A stretch of DNA of 64,000 bases from UBA4742 sp002403895 (GTDB lineage: Bacteria; Actinomycetota; Acidimicrobiia; Acidimicrobiales; Acidimicrobilacustridaceae): contig DAISGD010000001.1 in the NCBI GenBank assembly GCA_036823295.1, positions 62,001-126,000 on the forward strand, read 5' to 3'. The stretch's first letter is position 1; the number at the start of each line of letters is the position of its first letter. Below the pieces are notes generated by a model. That model worked only from the letters and a program-made list of their open reading frames with translations. It was not told the DNA's origin and did not search any database. A program made the translations under genes and the position numbers. Shown one piece after another: positions 33,044-41,574 of the stretch.

Positions 33044-34930
33044 TCACGCGCGCTGCGTGTTGCCCAACCAGCTCTCGTACAGCCGGGCGTAGCGACCACC
33101 GGCGGCGACCAGGTCGGCGTGGGGACCCCGCTCCACCAGTTCGCCATCGGAGAACACGAGGACCAGATCGGCGGCCTCAGCCGTCGACAGGCGATGGGCC
33201 ACGCTGATGGTGGTACGGCCCTGCGCGAGGCGCACCAAGGCGACCGACAGGGCTCGCTCGGTCTCGGGGTCCACTGCACTGGTGGCCTCGTCCAGGATCA
33301 ACAGGCCGGGATTGGCGAGTTGGGCGCGGGCCAGCGCCACCAACTGGCGCTCGCCTACGGACAGGTTCTCGCCCCGCTCCCCCACCTCGGTGTCGAGACC
33401 GTCAGGCAAGCGGGCCAGCCACCAATCCAGGCCCAGCCGGACGAAGGCGGCCCCGACCTCGGCGTTGGTGGCACCCTCCCGACCCATGCGCACGTTGTCG
33501 CGGACGGTCGTGTCGAACAGAAACCCGTCCTGGGGCACCATGCGCACGGCGTCGAACCGGGAGGCGGGGGCGACCTCGCGCAGATCGACCCCGTCCAGGG
33601 TGATGCGCCCCCCGGTGGGGTCGGCCAGGCGGCACAGCAGCTTGGCGAACGTCGTCTTGCCCGAGCCGGTTTGGCCGACGACGGCCACCGCGGTCCCGGC
33701 GGGGATCACCACATCGATGTTGCGCAGCACCTGACCACCGTCGCGATAGGCGAAGTCGAGCGCCTCCGCCCGCACCTCAACCGGGCCCTCAGGCAGGGTC
33801 GCCCCGGGCTCGGGCTCCTCGATGTCGAGGGGGATGTCGATGACGTCCAGCACCTTGCGCCAGCCGGCCAGGGCGGTCTGGGTCTGGTCGAGGATCTCGG
33901 CCAGCTCGGCGATAGGTACCAACAGCAGGTTGACCAGGAAGGCGAAGGCGATGAGGGTGCCCGTCTCCAGACCCCAGCCCGGCCCCCGCCACACGCCGAT
34001 GCCGATCACCGCGGCCAGGGCCAGGCCGCCGAACACATCACCGAGGGGAAACATGAAGGCGAAGTAGCGAGCCGTGCGCACCTCGGCCCCGTATTGGCGA
34101 TCGACCGCAGCATGGACTCGATCTCGCACCCGGCCGGTGATGCCGTAGGCCCGGATCACCCCGGCTCCCATGACCGACTCGGACACCGCCGACAGCGTCT
34201 GGCCCACCCGGGTGCGCACCACATCGTAGGCCTGGAGCTGGCGGCGCTGCAGGACCCGCAGGATGGGCAGCAGGGGGGCCATGACCACGGCCGTGACGAT
34301 GGTGAGTTGCCACGAGTAGACGGTCATGACGGCCAGGGTCCCGACGATGATGACCGAGTCCACGATCCAGGCCACGCCCCCCCACTGGGCGAAGCGGGCG
34401 ATGGTCTCCACGTCGCTCGTCACCCGAGCGGTCAGCTCGCCCCGCTTGGATTCGTTGTGGTCGGCGATGCTCAGCCGATGGATGTGGGTGAAGGCCCGCA
34501 CCCGCAGGTTGCACAGCATCAACTCGGCCGACTGCACCAGGCGGATGTACGTCGCCCGGCTGAGGATCATCACCACCACGGTGATGATCAGCGCCAACGC
34601 GCTGGCACCGGCCACGAAGCCAAGCCGGAAGCCGCCCGACCCGGTGACACCCTTGTCGAGGATCTGCTGGATGAGCACCGGGGTGACCAGTCGACCCACC
34701 GCGGTGGCCACGGCCATGGCCACGGTGAAGGCGATCCCGGTGCGCAGCTCAGGGCTGACGGCCAGCCCTCGGCGCAACACCTGGAGTGCCCGTACCGAGG
34801 GAGTGTCGAACTCCTCGGTGAGCAGCTCGGTTTGGTCGTCGAACATGGCCGGGCGGGTGAAGGCCATCGGCGCCTCGAGCGCCGCCTTCTGTTCCTCGTC
34901 GGCCACCAGCTTGTCGATCGACTCGCTCAC
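33044..34930 (-). CDS. ABC exporter subunit with canonical catalytic Glu and altered signature
   Basis: 628 residues: six membrane segments (~50-355) and a nucleotide-binding domain (~385-615). Walker A VVGQTGSGKTT, Walker B plus catalytic Glu LLILDEATSAVD and switch-loop His SVAHRLST are intact, but the signature motif is LSVGERQ instead of LSGGQ. Its GTG start overlaps the stop of the upstream partner (GTGA). The complementary defects in the partner mean the pair forms a heterodimeric exporter with one active and one degenerate ATP site, like TM287/288 or mycobacterial Rv1272c/Rv1273c. Substrate (drug or lipid) unknown. Confidence 0.92.
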   Translation of the reverse strand: MSESIDKLVADEEQKAALEAPMAFTRPAMFDDQTELLTEEFDTPSVRALQVLRRGLAVSPELRTGIAFTVAMAVATAVGRLVTPVLIQQILDKGVTGSGGFRLGFVAGASALALIITVVVMILSRATYIRLVQSAELMLCNLRVRAFTHIHRLSIADHNESKRGELTARVTSDVETIARFAQWGGVAWIVDSVIIVGTLAVMTVYSWQLTIVTAVVMAPLLPILRVLQRRQLQAYDVVRTRVGQTLSAVSESVMGAGVIRAYGITGRVRDRVHAAVDRQYGAEVRTARYFAFMFPLGDVFGGLALAAVIGIGVWRGPGWGLETGTLIAFAFLVNLLLVPIAELAEILDQTQTALAGWRKVLDVIDIPLDIEEPEPGATLPEGPVEVRAEALDFAYRDGGQVLRNIDVVIPAGTAVAVVGQTGSGKTTFAKLLCRLADPTGGRITLDGVDLREVAPASRFDAVRMVPQDGFLFDTTVRDNVRMGREGATNAEVGAAFVRLGLDWWLARLPDGLDTEVGERGENLSVGERQLVALARAQLANPGLLILDEATSAVDPETERALSVALVRLAQGRTTISVAHRLSTAEAADLVLVFSDGELVERGPHADLVAAGGRYARLYESWLGNTQRA

Positions 34931-36774
34931 AATCCCACCGCCTCGGCGCCGCCCGCGGTCTCGTACGCCCGCACGATCCGCTCATAGGCGGGCACGGTGG
35001 CGATGAGGTCCTCGTGGCGTCCCTGGGCTTCCACCCGGCCCTCATCGAGGAACACCACGCGATCGGCCAGCTCGATGGTCGAGACCCGCTGGGCCACCAC
35101 CAGGGTGGTGGTGGCCAGGTCACGCCGCAGCCCGCCCAGGATCTCGGACTCGACGACGGGGTCCACGGCCGACGTGGCGTCGTCCAGGATCAGCACGCTC
35201 GGCTGGCGCAGCAGAGCGCGAGCCAAAGCCACCCGCTGGCGCTGTCCGCCCGAGAGGGTGACGCCGCGCTCGCCCAGCACCGTGGCCATGCCCATGGGCA
35301 GCTCGGTCACAAACCGGTCGGCCTGAGCCACCGCCATGGCCTGACGCACCTCGTCGTTGGACACGTCGAGGCCCAACACCACGTTCTCCCACAGGGTGTC
35401 GGCGAACAGGAACGTCTCCTGGAACACGAGGGCTGCCTGACGATGCAACGACGCCGGGTCCGCCACCCGGAGATCCACACCGCCGAGGCTGACCGCCCCC
35501 GCGGTGGGGTCGGTGAGGCGTACCAGCAACTCGCACAACGTGGTCTTCCCGGCTCCAGTGGAGCCCACCAGGGCGACGATCTCCCCCGGATCGATGCGGA
35601 ACGACACGCCGGAGAGCACGGGCTGGTCCGGCTCATAGGCGAAGAACACCTCGGCCAACGTCACGTCGAGGCCGCCGTCGGGGAGGGGCCGGGCGTCGGC
35701 CGCTTCGGGCACCGGCGTCCTCGGCGACGCCATGACCCGGTCGAGCCGGGCGGTGGAGACCACGGCGCGGGGCAGCTCTTCGAGGAAGTAGCCCACGACC
35801 TGCATGGGGAAGGCGAGGATGCTGAACAGGGCGATGCCCTGCACCAGCTGCCCGGTGGTGATCCGGTCCACGGAGATCTCCCACGAGCCGAGCGCAAGCA
35901 ACAAGATGGCGCCGATGGTGGGCAGCCCCTGGAGCACCGGCTCGAACGAGCCTCGCAAGCGCCCGACGTGCACCCGGGTGGCTCGCAGGCGATCGGCGGC
36001 CGCCTCCAGCCGGTCGATCTCCAGCTGGCTGCGGCCCAGCGTCTTGACCACGAGGGCACCGTCGATACTCTCGTGGACGATGCGCGACACCGCCCCGACC
36101 TGTTCCTGCACGACCTCGGCCGGACGCTCGATGCGCTTGGTGTAGACCCGGTTGAGCAGGGCCAGGGCGGGGAACAGCAGCAGGCCGAGCAGCATCATCC
36201 AGAGGTCGACCAGCGCCAGGCTGATCACCGCGAACACGATGAGGGCGATGACGCCGGTGGCGAAGGGCACGGGGCTCATGACCTCGGTGGCGGCCAGGAC
36301 GTCGCTGTCGGTGTGGGCCAAGAGCTCGCCGGTGGGATGGTCCCGGTGGAAGTCCAGGGGTACGTCGAGGTAGAGGTCCGAGATCGTGCGCCGCCAGCGG
36401 GCCTGCACCCGGAAGGCCGTGAGCCCCGCGCAATAGCGGCGCATGACGATCGAGGCGGCCTTGAGGAAGCCCACGATGACGAGTGCGGTGGCGGCCGCCA
36501 ACACGGTGGCGTGAGTGACGCTGCCCCCACCGAGAGCGGGCAGGATCACGTTCTGGGTGACCCGACCCAGCACCACGGTGGATCCGACGGTGGCCGCCGC
36601 ATAGAGGGAGGCGCCGATCACCGAGATCACGAACGTGCGCGGCTCTTGTCGCACGTAGCGCGCCACGACCCGTATCCCCCGTCGGAACAGGCCAGTGGGG
36701 CTCGATCGAGGCGCACCCTGGTCGTCCATATCCCCGTCATCGTCGCCCACCGATGGCCGGTGGGCGAATCGCAT
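34927..36774 (-). CDS. ABC exporter subunit with degenerate catalytic site
   Basis: 615 residues from ATG 36774, which has GGAGG 6 nt upstream; an alternative ATG at 36729 would remove 15 residues and leave a 23-bp palindrome in the leader. Six membrane segments (~30-330), then the nucleotide-binding domain: Walker A VGSTGAGKTT, canonical signature LSGGQRQRVALARAL, but Walker B is LILDDATSAVD (Asp in place of the catalytic Glu) and the switch loop is VVAQRVST (Gln in place of His). These are the hallmark changes of the degenerate-site subunit of heterodimeric exporters. First gene of the pair; divergent from the malyl-CoA lyase gene across 26 bp. Confidence 0.92.
   Translation of the reverse strand: MRFAHRPSVGDDDGDMDDQGAPRSSPTGLFRRGIRVVARYVRQEPRTFVISVIGASLYAAATVGSTVVLGRVTQNVILPALGGGSVTHATVLAAATALVIVGFLKAASIVMRRYCAGLTAFRVQARWRRTISDLYLDVPLDFHRDHPTGELLAHTDSDVLAATEVMSPVPFATGVIALIVFAVISLALVDLWMMLLGLLLFPALALLNRVYTKRIERPAEVVQEQVGAVSRIVHESIDGALVVKTLGRSQLEIDRLEAAADRLRATRVHVGRLRGSFEPVLQGLPTIGAILLLALGSWEISVDRITTGQLVQGIALFSILAFPMQVVGYFLEELPRAVVSTARLDRVMASPRTPVPEAADARPLPDGGLDVTLAEVFFAYEPDQPVLSGVSFRIDPGEIVALVGSTGAGKTTLCELLVRLTDPTAGAVSLGGVDLRVADPASLHRQAALVFQETFLFADTLWENVVLGLDVSNDEVRQAMAVAQADRFVTELPMGMATVLGERGVTLSGGQRQRVALARALLRQPSVLILDDATSAVDPVVESEILGGLRRDLATTTLVVAQRVSTIELADRVVFLDEGRVEAQGRHEDLIATVPAYERIVRAYETAGGAEAVGL
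36743..36767. repeat. 25-bp inverted repeat at the start of the ABC operon
   Basis: TCGCCCACCG at 36743-36752 and CGGTGGGCGA at 36758-36767 are perfect 10-bp arms around ATGGC. It lies in the first codons of the longer ABC gene model, or in its leader if ATG 36729 is used, and 34 bp from the divergent lyase gene. It could be an operator or an mRNA hairpin. Confidence 0.5.
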
Positions 36775-36787
36775 TTCCCGCCTCCAC

Positions 36788-36793
36788 TAACGT
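36788..36793 (+). promoter_or_regulatory. Possible leaderless -10 element of mcl
   Basis: TAACGT, 7 nt before ATG 36801. A GGAG at 36795-36798 is too close to the start for a normal ribosome binding site. Confidence 0.3.
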
Positions 36794-36800
36794 CGGAGCC

Positions 36801-37850
36801 ATGCGCAGTCCCAAGGACTTCTTCCGCCCCCTGGCCCTGGGTGCTCCCCAACCGCTGAGGGAGATCCCGGCACGGCCGTCGCGGATGATCCACTTCTTCC
36901 CTTCGTCGAACCCCAAGATGGTGGCCAAGGTCCCCGACATCGCCCCCACCGTCGACGTGTTGCTGGCCAACCTCGAAGACGGCGTACCCGCCAGCGACAA
37001 GGACGCGGCCCGCGCCGGGCTGGTCGAGGTGGCCCGCACAGTCGACATGGGCGACACCCAGTTCTGGACCCGGGTGAACTCTCTGGACTCGCCGTGGGGC
37101 CTCGATGATCTCACCGCGGCGGTGCTCGAAGCGGGCGAGGCCCTCGATGTGATCATGATCCCCAAGGTCGAGGGCGCCGAGGACATCCACTACGTCGATC
37201 GGCTGCTGGCCCAACTCGAAGCGAAGGCCGGGCTGACCGAGCCGCTGCTGGTGCACGCCCTCCTCGAGACCGCCCGGGGGGTGGCCAATGTCGAGGAGAT
37301 CTGCGCCGCCTCGCCCCGCATGCAGGGCCTGTCACTGGGGCCGGCCGACCTCGCCGCCAACCGGCGAATGAAGACCACCCGGGTGGGTGGCGGTCATCCC
37401 GGCTACCTGGTGCGCCAGGACCCGGATGCCGATGATCCCGAAGCGCCACGCGCCACCTATCAGCAGGACCTGTGGCACTACACGATCGCCCGGATGGTGG
37501 ACGCTTGCGTGGCGAACGGAATCCTTCCCTTCTACGGCCCCTTCGGCGACATCAAGGACACGGTGGCCTGTGAGGACCAGTTCCGCAATGCCTTCCTGCT
37601 GGGCTGCGTGGGGGCGTGGAGCCTGCATCCGGTGCAGATCGACATCGCCCGCCGGGTGTTCAGCCCGGACCCGGCCGATGTGGCCCACGCGCTGAAGGTG
37701 ATCGACGCCATGGGCGACGGCACCGGAGCGGTGTTGCTGGACGGGAAGATGGAAGACGACGCCTCGGTCAAGCAATGCCAGGTCATTGTCCAGCTGGCCC
37801 GCCAGCTCGCCGCCCGCGACCCCGAGCTGGCCGCGGCCTACGGGTTCTGA
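36801..37850 (+). CDS. mcl: Malyl-CoA / beta-methylmalyl-CoA lyase, Chloroflexus type
   Basis: 349 residues. HpcH/HpaI-fold CoA-ester lyase with the longer N-terminus (KDFFRPLALGAPQPLRE, then RPSRMIHFFP) that I recognise from the trifunctional malyl-CoA lyase of the Chloroflexus 3-hydroxypropionate bicycle. Shared blocks include LLANLEDGVP (Mg-binding acidic pair), IMIPKVEGAEDIHYVD, GLSLGPADLAANRRMKTTR, VGGGHPGYL, FYGPFGDIKD and RRVFSPD. It should cleave malyl-CoA to acetyl-CoA and glyoxylate, methylmalyl-CoA to propionyl-CoA and glyoxylate, or run in reverse. Followed after 20 bp by a second CitE-like gene. Whether this organism uses it for carbon fixation, glyoxylate assimilation or acetate growth cannot be judged here. 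Confidence 0.85.
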   Translation: MRSPKDFFRPLALGAPQPLREIPARPSRMIHFFPSSNPKMVAKVPDIAPTVDVLLANLEDGVPASDKDAARAGLVEVARTVDMGDTQFWTRVNSLDSPWGLDDLTAAVLEAGEALDVIMIPKVEGAEDIHYVDRLLAQLEAKAGLTEPLLVHALLETARGVANVEEICAASPRMQGLSLGPADLAANRRMKTTRVGGGHPGYLVRQDPDADDPEAPRATYQQDLWHYTIARMVDACVANGILPFYGPFGDIKDTVACEDQFRNAFLLGCVGAWSLHPVQIDIARRVFSPDPADVAHALKVIDAMGDGTGAVLLDGKMEDDASVKQCQVIVQLARQLAARDPELAAAYGF

Positions 37851-37870
37851 GAGATCGAGGACACGATCCG

Positions 37871-38749
37871 ATGGTGAACGACAGCCTCCGTCCCCGCCGC
37901 TCCGTGCTGTACATGCCAGGCGCCAACGAGCGGGCCCTGGACAAAGCCAAGACCATCCCGGCCGACGCACTCATCCTCGATTTGGAGGACGCGGTGGCCC
38001 CCGACGCCAAGGTGGAGGCGCGGGCCCGGGTCTGCGCCGCAGCCGCGTCCGGGGAGTACGGCAACCGGGAGATCACCATCCGGGCCAATGGCCTCGACAC
38101 CGAGTGGCACGCCGATGACCTCCGCGCCATCGCCGAGGCCGGGCCGGCGGCGGTGGTGATCCCCAAGATCAACTCGGCGGCCGAGGTGGCGGCCGTAGAG
38201 CGGGCGCTGGAGGCGGCCGGTGCTCCGAGCCACACTCGCATCTGGGCCATGCTGGAGACGCCGGTGGCCATGCTCCACGCCGAGGAGATCGCCACGTCCA
38301 GTGAGCGCCTGTCCGTGCTGGTCATGGGGACCAACGACCTGGCCAAGGAGTTGTACGCCGAGCACGTCCCCGGCCGCCAGCCGCTGCTGTTCGGGTTGTC
38401 GCAGTGCCTGCTCGCCGCTCGCATGGCCGGCAAGGTGGTTCTCGACGGGGTCTACAACGACATCAAGAACCCCGACGGTTTCCTGGCCGAATGCGTGCAG
38501 GGCGCCCAGATGGGATTCGACGGCAAGACGCTGATCCATCCCACCCAGGTCGAACCGTGCAATGACGTGTTCGCCCCCGACGTCGCCGAGCTGGACCGGG
38601 CCAAGGGCCTCATCCTGGCCTTCGAAGAGGCCGAAGGGCAGGGCAAGGGTGTGGCTACGTTCGAGGGTCGGATGATCGAGAACATGCACGTCGAGAACGC
38701 CCGGCGGGCCCTGGCCATGGCGGAGGCCATCGCCGAGTTCCAGTCCTGA
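37871..38749 (+). CDS. CitE-like CoA-ester lyase or thioesterase
   Basis: 292 residues. Shorter HpcH/HpaI-family protein: RRSVLYMPGANERAL (~9-23), LILDLEDAVAPDAK, TIRANGLDTEWH with the CoA-binding Arg, AMLETPVAML, VLDGVYNDIKNPDGF and DGKTLIHPTQ. This is the CitE/Mcl2 size class; relatives include citramalyl-CoA lyase and (3S)-malyl-CoA thioesterase. Next to mcl it may hydrolyse malyl-CoA to malate, giving with mcl a malate synthase bypass; that is inference. It sits 20 bp after mcl and 1 bp before the methyltransferase gene. Confidence 0.8.
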   Translation: MVNDSLRPRRSVLYMPGANERALDKAKTIPADALILDLEDAVAPDAKVEARARVCAAAASGEYGNREITIRANGLDTEWHADDLRAIAEAGPAAVVIPKINSAAEVAAVERALEAAGAPSHTRIWAMLETPVAMLHAEEIATSSERLSVLVMGTNDLAKELYAEHVPGRQPLLFGLSQCLLAARMAGKVVLDGVYNDIKNPDGFLAECVQGAQMGFDGKTLIHPTQVEPCNDVFAPDVAELDRAKGLILAFEEAEGQGKGVATFEGRMIENMHVENARRALAMAEAIAEFQS

Positions 38750-38750
38750 C

Positions 38751-39347
38751 GTGACACCCCCCGACATGGCCCCCGACGACTGGAGCCAGTGGCGGGAACG
38801 GGTCGATCTGGAGGGCTATGACGAGCGCTGGCGTCGGATGGCCGAAGCCGGGGAGAACCCCCACGGCGAGGCGGATCTCGTCTGCTCATTCGAACCGGCG
38901 TCGGTCCTGGACGGCGGTTGTGGGACCGGGCGGGTGGCCATCGAGCTGGCCCGGAGGGGCCTCGACGTGGTGGGCGCCGACCTGGACCCCGACATGATTA
39001 CTCGAGCCCGGGCCAAAGCTCCCCACCTCGAGTGGGTCCATTCCAGCCTGGCCGACCTCGACCTCGGCCGCTCGTTCGACGTCGTGGTGCTGGCCGGCAA
39101 CGTCATCCCCTTCGTGGCCGCCGGCGAGAGGGCCGCGGCGGTGGCCGGCTGCAGCCGCCACCTCTCCCCCGGTGGACGGCTGATCGCCGGGTTCCAGCTG
39201 CGGGCCGGGTGGCCCACCCTGGACGACTACGACGGATGGTGCGCCGGGGCCGGCCTCGAACTCGAGCATCGCTGGTCGACCTGGGACCGGGCGCCCTTCG
39301 GGACGGGGGCCGACTACACCGTCACGGTGTCGACGTCGATCCCGTAG
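38751..39347 (+). CDS. SAM-dependent class I methyltransferase
   Basis: 198 residues; GTG 38751, one base after the lyase stop (an ATG at 38766 is an alternative). Motif I is VLDGGCGTGRVAIELARRG (~48-66), with the acidic residue of motif II in DVVGADLDPDM. The target is unknown; small methyltransferases of this form act on small molecules or proteins. Its last 26 bp overlap the convergent glucosaminidase gene. Confidence 0.8.
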   Translation: MTPPDMAPDDWSQWRERVDLEGYDERWRRMAEAGENPHGEADLVCSFEPASVLDGGCGTGRVAIELARRGLDVVGADLDPDMITRARAKAPHLEWVHSSLADLDLGRSFDVVVLAGNVIPFVAAGERAAAVAGCSRHLSPGGRLIAGFQLRAGWPTLDDYDGWCAGAGLELEHRWSTWDRAPFGTGADYTVTVSTSIP

Positions 39348-40689
39348 GCGGAGTGCGCGGCCGCGGGGGTTGACCGCCGTTGGCGGTCCGGGTCATGACC
39401 ACGTAGGTGAGGAGCTTTTCGTACACGCCGAGGATGACCGGGCCGTAGTTGGGGTCACTGGCCCACACGTGGGTGAGCTCGGTCCAGTTCTGGCAGCAGC
39501 CGGCGGGGCCCCGCAGGCGGCTGTCGACCAGCGGGTAGGTGTACTCCGGTTTGTGCTGCGCATAGGACTTGAGCAGCTGGATCTGGCCCCGCACGCCGGA
39601 TTGGACATCCTTGAAGGCGAAACCGGACGGGCAGGTGTCGCAGTGCCCGATGCCGGCGAAGTTGTTGCCGTTCACCGTGTCCGGGTTGGCGAAGTACCCC
39701 GTCTCCACCAGGGCCTGGGCGAACGCCATGTCCCCCCGGATGCCTTCGGTGGTGCCCTCCGTGATGAACCAGCCAGTGAGGTCGTCGAGCGGTGCGTTGG
39801 CCCGGGAAGGATGATTCTGGCCGGCGAACCAAGCGGAGAGCTCCTCGGCGGTGGCCAAGTTGGCCCCCTCGATGGTGAGCTGCCATCCGGACCGGTTGGC
39901 CCGGGCGTTGGCCTCTTCCTTGCGGGCGTCAACCAGCTTGGCGGCGAGATCGTCCACGCCGGTCTGGGCGTCGTTGACCTTCTGGGCGGCATCGGCGGCC
40001 GCTTGACGGGCCGCGTCCAGGGCGGTGTTGGCGTCGACCAGTTGCCGCTGGGCATCGCGGAGATCCTGCTTGCGGCTGTCGAGCGAGGAGTTGAGCAGCT
40101 CCCGTTGACGGGCGGCGGCCGTGCTGTCGCCCTTCAACACGGCAGACAGCACGGCATCGCCCGAGCCCATGTAGGCGAGGACGGCCAGCGAGCCCAACTG
40201 GTCGCGGGAGTTGTCGATGTCGTGGTCCGCGGCGCCCACCGTGGCCTCGGCCTCCGTCACCTTGGCGTCCGTATCGGCCTGGGCGTGCTTGGCCCCTTCG
40301 AGTGCGAAGGCGGCGATCCCCTGCCAGCGCTGGGTCTCCATGGTCGTGATCTGGGCCGCGAGCAGCCGGATGTGGGGCGTCGGGTCGGGCAACTTGAGAT
40401 CGGGCGGCAGCGGGGGCTGACCGGGCAACGGGGGCGGGCCGGTGCGGGGCGGGAGTGGGCCGGGATCGGTGGCGCCCGGCGGAGTGGTGGTCTCGGGCGA
40501 GGTGGTCTCGGGCGAGGTGGTGGGGGCCGGGTCGGCGCTGGGAGGCGTCGTGGTCGTGGTGGTGGGATCGTCCGCCGCCGCCGGGCTAGCGGTGAACGCG
40601 GACCAAGAGGCCATGGACGCCATCAGGGCGAACAGGGCCACCACCACTTGGCGATCGGGTCGACGACGTACAGCCACGGTCTCTTCCAT
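39322..40689 (-). CDS. Secreted coiled-coil glucosaminidase-like cell-wall hydrolase
   Basis: 455 residues from ATG 40689 (a GTG two codons upstream is possible). A signal peptide (VVVALFALMASMASWSAF, ASPAAA) precedes a Thr/Pro-rich linker, a long coiled coil (~110-275) and a C-terminal domain with GDMAFAQALVETGYF and VNGNNFAGIGHCDTCPSGFAFKD in outline, the pattern of LytG/FlgJ-type N-acetylglucosaminidases; the Glu in ALVETGYF is the likely catalytic acid. Expected to cut peptidoglycan glycan strands outside the membrane. The coiled-coil-then-hydrolase design matches the NlpC/P60 protein at 60856. Confidence 0.8.
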   Translation of the reverse strand: MEETVAVRRRPDRQVVVALFALMASMASWSAFTASPAAADDPTTTTTTPPSADPAPTTSPETTSPETTTPPGATDPGPLPPRTGPPPLPGQPPLPPDLKLPDPTPHIRLLAAQITTMETQRWQGIAAFALEGAKHAQADTDAKVTEAEATVGAADHDIDNSRDQLGSLAVLAYMGSGDAVLSAVLKGDSTAAARQRELLNSSLDSRKQDLRDAQRQLVDANTALDAARQAAADAAQKVNDAQTGVDDLAAKLVDARKEEANARANRSGWQLTIEGANLATAEELSAWFAGQNHPSRANAPLDDLTGWFITEGTTEGIRGDMAFAQALVETGYFANPDTVNGNNFAGIGHCDTCPSGFAFKDVQSGVRGQIQLLKSYAQHKPEYTYPLVDSRLRGPAGCCQNWTELTHVWASDPNYGPVILGVYEKLLTYVVMTRTANGGQPPRPRTPPTGSTSTP

Positions 40690-40746
40690 CGGCACGTTGG
40701 CGCGCGCTGTTGACGTTTCGGAGCGCGCGAGCCTGTCACGTTTCGC

Positions 40747-41571
40747 TCAGCTAGGAAAGGTTGGGGTGCGCTGGGGAGACAGCGGGCTGGACGTGATAGC
40801 GGCCCAGTCGATCTGCGATCTGAGAGCCGCGGCCCCGCCTCGGAGCCCGAACAGGCGCTTCGTCCAGACCAGGTAGACCAGGATGGCCAGGTTGACCACC
40901 AGGGCGCCGACCCGCAGCACCGTCACCCGGGCCGCCAGCTCCCGGATCTCGAAGGGCAGGAAACCAGCCGTGGCCACGACCGTGAGGTACTCGGCCCACC
41001 GCCGCTCCCGCCACAACCCGACCGCCTCGATCGACTCGATCGCCGCATACACGATGGCGGTCACCAACAACACGGTGAGCTCGCTCCCGTTGAGGTGCAA
41101 CAACCGCTCCAGATCCCGACTGAGCCGCACATGACCACCACGGGAAGTGTTGTCGACCGTCCCGTTGATGCTCGTCAGCAACGATTCGGCCCAGCTCTGG
41201 ATGCTGCCGAGTTGCAACTTCACCAGCAGCAGAGCGACAGCCAGGATGGCGAACAACGCGCCGTGGATACCCCGGTCGATGGCGATGAGGCGCAACAAGA
41301 TGGCGTCCTCCAACGGCTTGCCTCGGCGGGGCAGCTCCAGGTCCGCCAGCGGAGGCACCACCTCGTAGGCGCAGTCGTCGGGCTCAGGCACGGGCGCCCG
41401 CAACCACAGGTCACAGCGCAGGCACCGCGAGAGGCGCGTGCCATCGTTGCCGTCGACGGCGATGCCAATGTCCGCGGGCTGGAGCCGAAGGGCGACGGCG
41501 GCCGGCACAACATGGCCGCGGATCGAACAGACCCAGGTCTCGTTGTGCCACCGCCGGGGAGCTATGCGCAC
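40747..41571 (-). CDS. DUF2127-like integral membrane protein
   Basis: 274 residues. An N-terminal cytoplasmic part with a lone CLRC (RCLRCDLWLRA, ~48-58) is followed by four hydrophobic segments, including AIDRGIHGALFAILAVALLLVKLQ in outline, and the block AIESIEAVGLWRERRWAEYLTVVATAGFLPFEIREL in outline, which is characteristic of the DUF2127 family. Function unknown. GTG 41571 is 3 nt after the aldehyde dehydrogenase stop, so the two are co-transcribed. Confidence 0.75.
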   Translation of the reverse strand: MRIAPRRWHNETWVCSIRGHVVPAAVALRLQPADIGIAVDGNDGTRLSRCLRCDLWLRAPVPEPDDCAYEVVPPLADLELPRRGKPLEDAILLRLIAIDRGIHGALFAILAVALLLVKLQLGSIQSWAESLLTSINGTVDNTSRGGHVRLSRDLERLLHLNGSELTVLLVTAIVYAAIESIEAVGLWRERRWAEYLTVVATAGFLPFEIRELAARVTVLRVGALVVNLAILVYLVWTKRLFGLRGGAAALRSQIDWAAITSSPLSPQRTPTFPS

Positions 41572-41574
41572 GAG

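Noticed and set aside
36774..36774. ATG 36729 as the start of the first ABC gene
   Set aside because: Not excluded, but ATG 36774 has GGAGG at the right distance whereas 36729 has only GGGG two bases away.
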